Shown here: positions 1 to 7,753 of the stretch, one piece after another
How the letters are laid out: every line of letters starts with the position of its first letter
Numbering within the stretch: position 1 is the first letter of the stretch
Source: Mesorhizobium erdmanii USDA 3471
GTDB taxonomy: Bacteria > Pseudomonadota > Alphaproteobacteria > Rhizobiales > Rhizobiaceae
Reading direction: 5' to 3'
Length of the DNA: 64,000 bases
NCBI RefSeq assembly: GCF_000472705.1
Contig: NZ_KI421453.1
Location: forward strand, 248,001 to 312,000
The notes under the pieces: generated by a model
Told to the model about the DNA's origin: nothing
Database searches by the model: none
The model's input: the letters and a program-made list of their open reading frames with translations, nothing else
Made by a program: the position numbers and the translations under genes

Positions 1-74
1 AGACCTCCAAGCAGGCATTGGATGAAGCCGCCGCCAAGGCGACGCAAATCCTCCAGGACGCCGGCAAGCTCTAG
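1..74 (+). CDS. Sugar ABC transporter substrate-binding protein, C-terminal end only
   Basis: Only the last 23 codons are inside the window; the reading frame begins at base 3 and ends with TAG at 72-74. The fragment is a helical, Ala/Lys-rich tail such as closes family-1 (MalE/UgpB type) extracellular solute-binding proteins, which commonly end in a run like KATQILQDAGKL. The assignment rests mostly on position: the next two genes are the matching MalF- and MalG-type permeases and the third is the MalK/UgpC-type ATPase, the usual order for carbohydrate importers. The substrate cannot be told from this piece. Confidence 0.7.
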   Translation, partial: TSKQALDEAAAKATQILQDAGKL

Positions 75-202
75 CAACCGTTCCCAAGGCTGCCTCCCCC
101 ATCGCCGATGGGGGAGGCGATCGCGCCTTGCAGGTACGGACTATCCCGTTCGTCCCGGCCTGGGTCTCGGCCAACAGGCGGCCCGGAAATGCCCGGAATT
201 CA

Positions 203-1123
203 ATGTCAAAACCTCACAGGATTCTGATGAAGGGCTTCAAGCCATCCGCGCCATTCCTGCTGCTGCTTCCGGCCATGATCGTGCTGGCGGCGGTCGTCGT
301 GGTGCCGTTGCTCTTGTCGCTCTATTCCAGCTTCACGCCTTTCCGCCTGACCAAGCCCGAAACCTTCTTCGTCTTTGTCGGCTTCCGGAACTATCTTTCG
401 ATCCTGTCCAACACCGATTTCTGGTGGGCGTTCGGCCGCACGGTGCTGCTGCTGACCATCGCTCTCAATCTCGAAATGCTGCTTGGCCTCGGCCTTGCCA
501 TGCTGGTCGAGAAGGCGACGCGCGGCCAGCGCATCCTTCGCACGCTGATGATGTTTCCGATGATGTTCTCGCCGATCCTCGTCGGCTTCCAGTTCAAGTT
601 CATGTTCAACGACAATATCGGCCTGGTGAACAATGCCCTGCAATCGCTGGGGCTCACGCAGGACGCGATCCCATGGCTGATCGAGGGCCATCTCGCTTTC
701 ATCGCCATTTCGATCGCCGAGATATGGTCGTCGACGGCGATCTTCGCCATCCTGATCCTGGCCGGCCTGCTCGCCATGCCGAAGGAGCCGATCGAGGCGG
801 CGCGCGTCGATGGCTGCACGCCGTGGCAGACATTCCGCTATGTGACGTGGCCGTTCGTCATGCCCTTCGCCTACATAGCCATGACCATCCGCTCGCTGGA
901 CGTCGCGCGCGCCTATGACATCGTCAAGATCATGACCGATGGCGGACCGGCCGGCCGCACCGAACTGTTGTGGACGCTGGTGGCGCGCACCGCCTATAGC
1001 GACGGGCGCATGGGCATGGCCAATGCCATGGCCTATTTCTCGATCCTGCTGTCGATCGCCTTCACCGTCTATTTCTTCAACAAGCTCGCCGCGGCGCGCA
1101 CGCAGATCGGTGCGGAGTGGTGA
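203..1123 (+). CDS. Carbohydrate ABC transporter permease, MalF/UgpA type
   Basis: Inner-membrane subunit of a CUT1-family sugar importer. The 306-residue protein opens with a hydrophobic helix (about residues 15-40) and has about six membrane segments. The cytoplasmic EAA loop that contacts the ATPase is clear near residues 200-220 (EAARVDGCTPWQTF followed by TWP). I place the start at the ATG at 203 because the deduced protein then begins just before the first helix; an in-frame start at 128 would add 25 residues with no family character. Its stop (TGA 1121-1123) overlaps the start of the next permease, so the two are translationally coupled. Sugar specificity is unknown. Confidence 0.85.
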   Translation: MSKPHRILMKGFKPSAPFLLLLPAMIVLAAVVVVPLLLSLYSSFTPFRLTKPETFFVFVGFRNYLSILSNTDFWWAFGRTVLLLTIALNLEMLLGLGLAMLVEKATRGQRILRTLMMFPMMFSPILVGFQFKFMFNDNIGLVNNALQSLGLTQDAIPWLIEGHLAFIAISIAEIWSSTAIFAILILAGLLAMPKEPIEAARVDGCTPWQTFRYVTWPFVMPFAYIAMTIRSLDVARAYDIVKIMTDGGPAGRTELLWTLVARTAYSDGRMGMANAMAYFSILLSIAFTVYFFNKLAAARTQIGAEW

Positions 1124-1989
1124 TGGACGAAAATTCCGCCGCCCGCCTGAAGCGCCGGCTCACCGGCATCGTCTATCGCATCGGCCTGTTCCTGGCGATG
1201 CTGACCATCTGCCTGCCCGGCTTGTGGATCGTGCTGTCGTCCTTGCGGCCGACTGTCGAGATCATGGCCAAGCCGCCGGTGTGGATACCCCAGGATATTT
1301 CCTTCGACGCCTACGTCGCCATGTTCTCAGGCATCGGCAAGGGTGGCATCCCCGTCATCGAGTATTTCCGCAACTCGCTGATCATCTCGGTCACCTCGAC
1401 GGTGATCGCGGTCGCCATCGGCATGGCCGGCGGCTACGCATTCGCGCGCTATCGCTTTCGCGGCAAGTCGAGCGTGTTCCTCGGGCTGATGCTGACGCGC
1501 ACGGTGCCGGGCATCGCGCTGTCGCTGCCGCTGTTCTTCCTTTATGTGCGGCTCGGCATCATCGACACGCATTTCGGGCTGATCCTTGCCTATGTCGCGC
1601 TCAACGTGCCGTTCACGATCTGGCTGATCGACGGCTTCTTCCGCCAGGTGCCGAAGGATCTCGCGGAAGCCGCGCAGATCGATGGCTGCACGCGCTGGCA
1701 GGCGTTCTGGCAGGTCGAGTTCCCGCTTGCGGGACCTGGTATTGCGTCGGCCGCGATCTTCGCCTTCCTTACTTGCTGGAACGAGTTCGCGCTGGCCTCG
1801 CAGTTGACCCGTTCGGTGAGCGCCAAGACGCTGCCGGTTGGCCTGCTCGACTACACCGCCGAGTTCACCATCGACTGGCGTGGCATGTGCGCGCTGGCCG
1901 TGGTGATGATCATCCCGGCGCTCACCCTCACCTACATCGTCCAGAAACACCTTGTCGGCGGCCTGACCTCCGGCGCGGTGAAAGGCTGA
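1123..1989 (+). CDS. Carbohydrate ABC transporter permease, MalG/UgpE type
   Basis: Second membrane subunit of the sugar importer, about 288 residues with six predicted membrane segments and the conserved EAA loop EAAQIDGCTRWQAFW near residue 185. The ATG at 1123 shares its A with the stop codon of the upstream permease and is preceded by GCGGAG, which decides this start over the in-frame GTG codons at 1117 and 1120. The ATPase gene starts 4 bases after the stop. Together with the upstream permease it forms the heterodimeric channel; the domain order is standard and nothing is truncated. Confidence 0.87.
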   Translation: MDENSAARLKRRLTGIVYRIGLFLAMLTICLPGLWIVLSSLRPTVEIMAKPPVWIPQDISFDAYVAMFSGIGKGGIPVIEYFRNSLIISVTSTVIAVAIGMAGGYAFARYRFRGKSSVFLGLMLTRTVPGIALSLPLFFLYVRLGIIDTHFGLILAYVALNVPFTIWLIDGFFRQVPKDLAEAAQIDGCTRWQAFWQVEFPLAGPGIASAAIFAFLTCWNEFALASQLTRSVSAKTLPVGLLDYTAEFTIDWRGMCALAVVMIIPALTLTYIVQKHLVGGLTSGAVKG

Positions 1990-1993
1990 TCCC

Positions 1994-3091
1994 ATGGCAA
2001 CCGTTTCCCTCAAAAAGCTGACCAAACGCTACGGCAATGTCGGGATCGTGCATGGCATCGATCTCGATATCACCGACCGCGAATTCATCGCACTGGTCGG
2101 GCCGTCCGGCTGCGGCAAGTCGACGACGCTGCGCATGATCGCCGGGCTGGAAGAGATCAGCGCCGGCTCGATCGAAATCGGCGGCCGTGTCGTCAACGAT
2201 CTGCCGCCGCGTTCGCGCAACATCTCGATGGTGTTCCAGTCCTACGCGCTCTATCCGCACATGACGGTGCGCGAGAATCTCGGCTTCTCCCTGAAGATCG
2301 CGGGCGTCGCCAAGGAAGACATGGACCGCCGCGTCGCCGAGGCCTCGGCCATCCTCGGTCTCGACGCGCTGCTCGACCGCCGCCCCTCGCAACTCTCCGG
2401 CGGCCAGCGCCAGCGCGTCGCCATGGGGCGCGCCATCGTGCGCGATCCCGACGTGTTCCTGTTCGACGAACCGCTTTCCAATCTGGATGCGAAGTTGCGA
2501 ACGCAGATGCGCACCGAGATCAAGAAGCTGCACGCCAAGGTGCAGTCGACGGTGATCTACGTCACCCATGACCAGGTCGAGGCGATGACGCTGGCTGACC
2601 GCATCGTCATCATGCGCGACGGCCACATCGAACAGGTCGGCACGCCCGAGGAGGTGTTCCGGCGGCCATCGACACGCTTCGTCGCCGGCTTCATCGGCTC
2701 GCCGCCGATGAACTTGCATGAGGCGACGATCGACAATGGCCAACTGGTTTTCGCCAGCGGCGAAAAGCTGCCGCTGCCTGGCCAGTTCAAGGCCAATGTT
2801 ACCACCGGCGACAGGGTCGTGTTCGGACTGCGGCCGGACGACATCTATCCGACGGGCCATGGTATCAGTTCCGGCGGCGCCGCCGACGTTCACCAGATCG
2901 AACTGCCGATCACCGTCACCGAACCGCTCGGCAACGAGACGCTGGTGTTCGTGGAATTCAACGGCAGCGATTGGGTCTCGCGCATGCTGAACCCGAAACC
3001 TCTGAAATCGGGCGAGCGCGTTGCCATGAGCCTCGACCTGTCGCAGGCGCACCTGTTTGCCACCGATACCGGAAAGACATTGCGGAGCTGA
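1994..3091 (+). CDS. Carbohydrate ABC transporter ATP-binding protein, MalK/UgpC family
   Basis: A 365-residue cytoplasmic ATPase that powers the importer. The N-terminal nucleotide-binding domain has Walker A GPSGCGKST (about residues 36-44), the Q-loop region VFQSYALYPHMTV, the signature LSGGQRQRVAMGRA, Walker B FLFDEPLSNLDAKLR and the switch VTHDQVEAM. The C-terminal third (about residue 235 on) is the OB-fold regulatory domain typical of MalK/UgpC proteins, giving the usual family length of 350-370. The name UgpC does not imply glycerol-3-phosphate as substrate; adjacent enzymes suggest a sugar or sugar acid. Confidence 0.88.
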   Translation: MATVSLKKLTKRYGNVGIVHGIDLDITDREFIALVGPSGCGKSTTLRMIAGLEEISAGSIEIGGRVVNDLPPRSRNISMVFQSYALYPHMTVRENLGFSLKIAGVAKEDMDRRVAEASAILGLDALLDRRPSQLSGGQRQRVAMGRAIVRDPDVFLFDEPLSNLDAKLRTQMRTEIKKLHAKVQSTVIYVTHDQVEAMTLADRIVIMRDGHIEQVGTPEEVFRRPSTRFVAGFIGSPPMNLHEATIDNGQLVFASGEKLPLPGQFKANVTTGDRVVFGLRPDDIYPTGHGISSGGAADVHQIELPITVTEPLGNETLVFVEFNGSDWVSRMLNPKPLKSGERVAMSLDLSQAHLFATDTGKTLRS

Positions 3092-3096
3092 CCGAC

Positions 3097-4209
3097 ATGG
3101 CTAGAATCGAGAAAGTCGAACTGCGGATGGTGGACCTTGTGCCCAAGGTCAAGCGTACCGACGCCATCCAGAGTTTCGTCAGCCAGGAAACGCCAATCGT
3201 CACGATCACCGATTCCGATGGCGCGGTCGGCACCGGTTACAGCTACACGATCGGCACTGGCGGTTCGTCGGTGATGCGGCTTTTATCCGACCATCTGGCA
3301 CAGCGCCTGATCGGCCGCGACCCCGACATGATCGAGGCGATCTGGCACGATCTCGAATTCGCCACCCACGCCACCACGATCGGCGCGATCACGGCCATCG
3401 CGATCGCGGCGATCGATACGGCACTCTGGGATCTGAGGGCGAAGAAGCAGGGGCTGCCGCTGTGGAAACTTGCGGGCGGCGCCAAGGACCGCTGCCCGCT
3501 CTACACCACCGAGGGCGGCTGGTTGCACATCGAGACGGCCGCGCTGGTCGACGACGCACTGGCAGCCAAGGCCAAGGGATTTCGCGGTTCGAAGGTGAAG
3601 ATCGGCAGGCCGCACGGGTCGGAGGATCTTGCCCGTCTGTCGGCGGTGCGCAAGGCGGTCGGCGACGGCTACGAGATCATGACCGACGCCAATCAGGGGT
3701 TTTCGGTCGACGAGGCGATCCGGCGCGCGGCCAGGCTGCGCGAACTCGATCTTGCCTGGATCGAGGAGCCGCTGCCGGCCGACGACATTGACGGGCATGT
3801 GCGGTTGTCGAATTCGACACCGACGCCAATCGCCATCGGCGAGTCGCTCTATTCGATCCGGCATTTCCGTGAGTACATGCAGAAAGGCGCCTGCTCGATC
3901 GTGCAGGTCGATGTCGGCCGCATCGGCGGCATCACGCCATGGCTGAAGATCGCCCATGCGGCCGAAGCCTTCGACATTCCGGTCTGTCCACATTTCCTGA
4001 TGGAACTGCATGTCAGCCTGACTTGCGCTGTTCAGAACGGTCGCTATGTCGAGTACATTCCGCAACTCGACGAGTTGACCGGCAAGCGTATGCGCATCGA
4101 GGATGGGCACGCGCTGGCGCCCGACGAACCGGGTATCGGCATCGACTGGGACTGGGACGCGGTGAAGAGCATCAGCATCGCCGAATTCACCACGGCGATC
4201 ACGGCATAA
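3097..4209 (+). CDS. Enolase-superfamily sugar-acid dehydratase or racemase (mandelate racemase/muconate lactonizing family)
   Basis: A 370-residue protein with the capping domain followed by a barrel. The catalytic set of the mandelate racemase subgroup is visible: the KxK pair at K166/K168 (SKVKIG), metal ligands D197 (MTDANQ), E223 (WIEEPL) and E249 (AIGESL), the Asp-His dyad D272 (QVDVGR) and H299 (CPHFLMELH), and E319. Such enzymes abstract the proton next to a carboxylate and most often dehydrate acid sugars. The start is the ATG at 3097, 5 bases after the ATPase stop; longer in-frame starts overlap that gene and add unrelated residues. The importer and mutarotase alongside suggest a deoxy- or hexonic acid. 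The exact substrate is not deducible. Confidence 0.85.
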   Translation: MARIEKVELRMVDLVPKVKRTDAIQSFVSQETPIVTITDSDGAVGTGYSYTIGTGGSSVMRLLSDHLAQRLIGRDPDMIEAIWHDLEFATHATTIGAITAIAIAAIDTALWDLRAKKQGLPLWKLAGGAKDRCPLYTTEGGWLHIETAALVDDALAAKAKGFRGSKVKIGRPHGSEDLARLSAVRKAVGDGYEIMTDANQGFSVDEAIRRAARLRELDLAWIEEPLPADDIDGHVRLSNSTPTPIAIGESLYSIRHFREYMQKGACSIVQVDVGRIGGITPWLKIAHAAEAFDIPVCPHFLMELHVSLTCAVQNGRYVEYIPQLDELTGKRMRIEDGHALAPDEPGIGIDWDWDAVKSISIAEFTTAITA

Positions 4210-4219
4210 AGGAGCTGAT

Positions 4220-4549
4220 ATGCGGCGGATGGGATTTGTACTTGGGCTAAAGCCGGAAAAGGTCGAGGAATATGTCCGCCTGCATGCCGCCGTCTGGCCT
4301 GACGTGCTGACCATGATTTCGGCCTGCAACATCAAGAACTACTCGATCTACCTGAAGCGGCCGGAAAACCTGCTGTTCTCCAATTTCGAATATCATGGCA
4401 CCGACTATGCCGCCGACATGGCCAAAATGGCCGCTGATCCCAGGACGCAGGAGTGGTGGGCGGTCTGCATACCTTGCCAGGAGCCGCTGGCGACACGCAA
4501 GGAGGGCGAATGGTGGGCCGAGATGGACGAGGTCTTTCACCATGACTGA
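4220..4549 (+). CDS. rhaM: L-rhamnose mutarotase family protein (RhaM/DUF718)
   Basis: A 109-residue ferredoxin-like protein. In E. coli RhaM the key residues are Tyr18, His22 and a Trp pair; here Y18 and H22 occupy the same positions (EEYVRLHAAVWPDV) and a Trp pair is at 79-80 (TQEWW), so the anomer-converting site looks intact. The start has a strong AGGAG seven bases upstream. The gene ends 8 bases inside the following oxidoreductase gene. The family also covers fucose-type mutarotases, so the presence of this gene says the imported compound is probably a hexose or 6-deoxyhexose, not necessarily rhamnose; no rhamnose isomerase or kinase is in the window. Confidence 0.85.
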   Translation: MRRMGFVLGLKPEKVEEYVRLHAAVWPDVLTMISACNIKNYSIYLKRPENLLFSNFEYHGTDYAADMAKMAADPRTQEWWAVCIPCQEPLATRKEGEWWAEMDEVFHHD

Positions 4550-5627
4550 AGGGACTAAGGGCGGTTTCGACCCTGCCTCGCTCGTCCAGTCCTGGCCCAA
4601 ACCGTCAAAGCCCCGGCCGATCGTCACCTTCGGCGCCGGCTCGATCGTCGGCGACGCGCATTTTCCCGCCTATCGCAAAGCGGGATTCCCGATTGCCGGC
4701 CTCTACGATCCGGACCAGGCCAAGGCGCAGGCCCTGGCCGGGAAATGGGGCATCACCGCGTTCCGCTCGGTGGACGAGGCCGCTGATATCAAGGATGCGA
4801 TCTTCGATCTGGCCACGCCGCCCGGGCGGCACGGTGAGATCCTGAAGGCACTGCCCGGCGGCGCGGTCGCACTGATCCAAAAGCCGATGGGCAACTATCT
4901 CGGCGAGGCAACCGAAATCCTGGAGATCTGCCGCGGCAAGGACCTCAAGGCGGCGGTGAATTTCCAGCTTCGCTTCGCACCGGTGATGCTGGCGCTGCAG
5001 GATGCCATCGCCAAGGGCTGGCTGGGTGAGGTCGTCGACTTCGACGCCTGGCTGGCACTGGCCACGCCTTGGGAATTGTGGGAATTCCTGCTCAAGGCGC
5101 CGCGCGTCGAGATCGCCATGCATTCGATCCACTATCTCGACCTGATCAGGCAATTGCTCGGCGATGCGCAAGGCGTCCACGCCAAGACACTCGGCCATCC
5201 CAACCACAAGGTGGCGCAGACGCGTACCAGCGCCATCCTCGACTATGGCGACACCGTGCGCTGTGCGCTGTCGATCAACCACGACCACAAATTCGGGCGC
5301 CGGCACCAGGCCTGCGAGTTCCGTATCTGCGGCACCGAGGGCGCGGCCTATCTCAAGCTCGGCCTTAATCTCGACTATCCCACTGGTGAGCCGGACATTC
5401 TGGAAATCTATCCCAAGGGTGGGACGGACTGGATTGCCGTGCCTTTGGCCGGCGAATGGTTCCCCGACGCCTTCGTCGGACGCATGGCCAATGTCCAGCG
5501 CTTTGCGGCCGGAGAAGACGACAAGCTGGTCAGTTCGGTCGAGGACGCCTGGAACACCATGGCGCTGGTGGAAGCCGCCTATCGTTCAAGTGCCGCTCCA
5601 GCGACGCCGATCGCGGAAAGACCCTGA
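4542..5627 (+). CDS. Gfo/Idh/MocA family oxidoreductase
   Basis: A 361-residue two-domain dehydrogenase: an N-terminal Rossmann fold (TFGAGSIVGDAHFPAYRKAG near residues 29-48, then an Asp at the end of strand 2) and a C-terminal substrate domain. These enzymes oxidise or reduce sugars, inositols or cyclic aldehydes with NAD(P). The usual EKP motif that carries the catalytic lysine reads QKP here (ALIQKPMG), so Lys is kept but the preceding acidic residue is replaced by Gln. The start ATG at 4542 overlaps the mutarotase stop by 8 bases and the stop overlaps the next start (TGATG at 5625-5629), so the gene is coupled on both sides. Substrate unknown. Confidence 0.83.
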   Translation: MTEGTKGGFDPASLVQSWPKPSKPRPIVTFGAGSIVGDAHFPAYRKAGFPIAGLYDPDQAKAQALAGKWGITAFRSVDEAADIKDAIFDLATPPGRHGEILKALPGGAVALIQKPMGNYLGEATEILEICRGKDLKAAVNFQLRFAPVMLALQDAIAKGWLGEVVDFDAWLALATPWELWEFLLKAPRVEIAMHSIHYLDLIRQLLGDAQGVHAKTLGHPNHKVAQTRTSAILDYGDTVRCALSINHDHKFGRRHQACEFRICGTEGAAYLKLGLNLDYPTGEPDILEIYPKGGTDWIAVPLAGEWFPDAFVGRMANVQRFAAGEDDKLVSSVEDAWNTMALVEAAYRSSAAPATPIAERP

Positions 5628-6079
5628 TGGAACAGATCACCTATTTCGAAGACTACGAGATCGGTTCGTCACGCTTGACCAGCGGCCGCACCATCACCGA
5701 GACCGACTTCATCGTCCATGCCGGCCACACCGGCGATTTCTTCCCGCACCACATGGACGCCGAGTATATGAAGACGACGCCGTTCGGCCAGCGCATCGCC
5801 CATGGGACGCTGGTATTCTCGGTCGGCATCGGGCTGACGGCTGCTATCGTCAACCCTGTCGCCTTTTCCTACGGTTATGACCGGCTGCGCTTCATCAAGC
5901 CGGTGTTCATCGGTGACACCATCCGCACGCGCACCACCATCACGGCCAAGGAGGACGATCCCAAGCGGCCGGATTCAGGACGGGTGATCGAGCGCTGCGA
6001 GGTAATCAACCAGCGCGGCGACGTCGTGCTCGCCGCCGACCATATCTACATCGTCGAACGCAAGCCGGCGCAGAGCTGA
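5627..6079 (+). CDS. MaoC-like (R)-hydratase/dehydratase, hotdog fold
   Basis: A 150-residue single hotdog-domain protein. The hydratase-2 signature is present: an Asp and a His five residues apart (DFFPHHMDAEY, about residues 38-48) followed by FGQRIAHGTL, matching the D-x4-H active site of PhaJ-type enoyl-CoA hydratases, although the usual Asn-Pro after the Asp is Phe-Pro. Its ATG overlaps the oxidoreductase stop by one base, so it is part of the sugar operon. A hydratase of this fold in a carbohydrate operon is unexpected; it could act on a ketodeoxy intermediate or on a CoA ester formed downstream. The gene ends 13 bases before a convergent gene. Confidence 0.82.
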   Translation: MEQITYFEDYEIGSSRLTSGRTITETDFIVHAGHTGDFFPHHMDAEYMKTTPFGQRIAHGTLVFSVGIGLTAAIVNPVAFSYGYDRLRFIKPVFIGDTIRTRTTITAKEDDPKRPDSGRVIERCEVINQRGDVVLAADHIYIVERKPAQS

Positions 6080-6092
6080 AACGCAGCGAGCC

Positions 6093-6890
6093 CTAAGAGC
6101 CGGTGGCACGCGCGGTGATGCGCTCCAGCCCGAGCAGCAGCACCAGTGTCGCCGCAACCAGGATCATGGTGAGCGCTGCGCCGGCAAAAATGTCGCCGCG
6201 GTCGGTGAGGCTGAAAATCGATACCGGCAGCGTCACCCAGCCCGGCGGATAGACCATGACGGTGGCGCCGAGTTCGCCCATCGATAGCGCGAAGCTCAGT
6301 CCGAAAGCGGCAACCAGATAAGGCGCCAGCAAGGGCAGCGTGACATGCCAGAGCCTGTAGGCCGGCCGCGCGCCCAGGCTCGACGCCACCTGTTCGAAGT
6401 CGGGCGAAAGCCGCGCCAGGCCGGCCGAGACATTGCCGAAGGTGAATGCCGAGATCAGCACGAAATGCGCGATCATGACCATCGCTATCGTGCCGTTGAG
6501 CAAGAGCGGCGGGTGGCTAAAGGCAACCAGCAGGCCAAGGCCGACCGACACCGAAGGCACTGCGCTGGGGATGAAGAACAGCAGACCGAGCAGGCGCCTC
6601 AAGGCGTGACCCTGGAGGCGAAGCGACAGAGCCGCCCAGGTGCCGCTGACCAGGGCCAGCGCACTGGCCAGGAAACCGGTGATCAGGCTGGCCTTGACCG
6701 CGTTCCACGCCGAGCCCCGAACCACATCGGTGTAATGCTCCGTCGTCAGGCCATTGGGCAGAACGCCGTTCCACTGGTCGGCAAGGCTGGACAGCAGGAT
6801 GACAGCCAGCGGCGCCAGGAACAGCACGCCGAAGATCAGCGCGAAAAGCATCCACAGCACAATGCGACCGGGGCGCGACCAAACCAGCAT
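6093..6890 (-). CDS. phnV: 2-aminoethylphosphonate ABC transporter permease, PhnV type
   Basis: A 265-residue inner-membrane permease with about six helices and a binding-protein-dependent loop (QVASSLGARPAYRLWHVTLP). Such short second permeases of the FbpB/PotC class accompany PhnS-PhnT-PhnU. The ATG at 6890 lies 2 bases past the PhnU stop, which fixes the start; much longer in-frame readings upstream are antisense or overlapping readings of phnU. It is the last gene of the phnSTUV operon and is convergent with the sugar operon (13-base gap, no strong terminator seen). The substrate is inferred from the adjacent AEP catabolic genes and the PhnS-like binding protein. Confidence 0.82.
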   Translation of the reverse strand: MLVWSRPGRIVLWMLFALIFGVLFLAPLAVILLSSLADQWNGVLPNGLTTEHYTDVVRGSAWNAVKASLITGFLASALALVSGTWAALSLRLQGHALRRLLGLLFFIPSAVPSVSVGLGLLVAFSHPPLLLNGTIAMVMIAHFVLISAFTFGNVSAGLARLSPDFEQVASSLGARPAYRLWHVTLPLLAPYLVAAFGLSFALSMGELGATVMVYPPGWVTLPVSIFSLTDRGDIFAGAALTMILVAATLVLLLGLERITARATGS

Positions 6891-6892
6891 CG

Positions 6893-7753
6893 CTAAGCCC
6901 CCAACCGGCCGGCGGCGAAACGGTAGAGGCCGAACAGTCCGAGCGACAGCGCGATGTTGATCACGGCGATGATACAGGCAACCTGGTAAGCGGATTCCTG
7001 GATCGCCTTGCCGTAGATCAGCAGAGGCAGCGTGATGACACCCTTGGCGCCGATGAACAGCACGATGCCGAATTCGTTGACGGTGAGCAGCAGGCACAGG
7101 CTGCCGCCGGCTATGAGCGCGGGGATCGCAGCCGGCAGGATGACCTGGCGGACAATGCGGAACGGGCGCGCGCCAAGCACGCTTGCCGCTTCGATCTGGC
7201 CGCGGTCGACCAGCGAAAAGGCGGCGAGCAGCGGCCGCAAGATGAAGGGCGTGTAGACGGTGACTTCGGCCAGGACCACGCCCCAGGTCGAATAGAGGAA
7301 ATCGACAGGCGGCAGCGGCAGCGAGAAGGCCTCCATCAGCCCGGTGTTGAGCATGCCGGCGGAACCGTAGAGAAAGGTGAAGGCAAGCGTCACCAGGAAG
7401 GTCGGCAGCGCGATGAAGGTGTCGATCAGCCGGGCGATGAAGCCTGAGCCGGGGAACGGCACGAAGGCAAGGATCAGCGCCAGCACGAGGCCAACGATCA
7501 GGCATCCGGCCGTCGCGGCAATCGAGATCGTCACCGTGTTGACCAGCGCGTTGAGGAAGAAGCGCGAATGCAGCACGCGAAAGATCTCGGCGGCATTGGC
7601 GACACCGCTGTCGTCGAGGAAGGCCTGCCGGGCGATGAGCGCCAGTGGATAGAAGAACAGCAGCGCCAGCAGCGCCGCCGGCGGCACGATCCAGAATTTG
7701 CCGGGTTCCCGCCTGATGGTGACCGGCGAACCGATGGCGACCGCGTCAGACAC
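6893..7753 (-). CDS. phnU: 2-aminoethylphosphonate ABC transporter permease, PhnU type
   Basis: A 286-residue permease. The N-terminus has a short cytoplasmic lead (VSDAVAIGSPVTIRREPGKF) then a first helix rich in Leu/Phe; the EAA loop EAASVLGARPFRIVRQVILP is near residue 185. The chosen start is GTG at 7753, which overlaps the end of the ATPase gene by 8 bases; the next upstream ATG would add about 49 residues that are an out-of-frame reading of the ATPase. With PhnV it makes the membrane channel. The overlap and the 2-base gap to phnV argue for one transcript. Confidence 0.82.
   Translation of the reverse strand: MSDAVAIGSPVTIRREPGKFWIVPPAALLALLFFYPLALIARQAFLDDSGVANAAEIFRVLHSRFFLNALVNTVTISIAATAGCLIVGLVLALILAFVPFPGSGFIARLIDTFIALPTFLVTLAFTFLYGSAGMLNTGLMEAFSLPLPPVDFLYSTWGVVLAEVTVYTPFILRPLLAAFSLVDRGQIEAASVLGARPFRIVRQVILPAAIPALIAGGSLCLLLTVNEFGIVLFIGAKGVITLPLLIYGKAIQESAYQVACIIAVINIALSLGLFGLYRFAAGRLGA

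Noticed and set aside
1994..3091. Naming the ATPase and importer as a glycerol-3-phosphate system (UgpC)
   Set aside because: UgpC/MalK ATPases are interchangeable in sequence; neighbouring mutarotase and enolase-superfamily genes point to a sugar.
6093..7505. A 470-codon frame that would fuse PhnU and PhnV
   Set aside because: The upstream half is an out-of-frame reading of phnU; phnV has a proper start at 6890.
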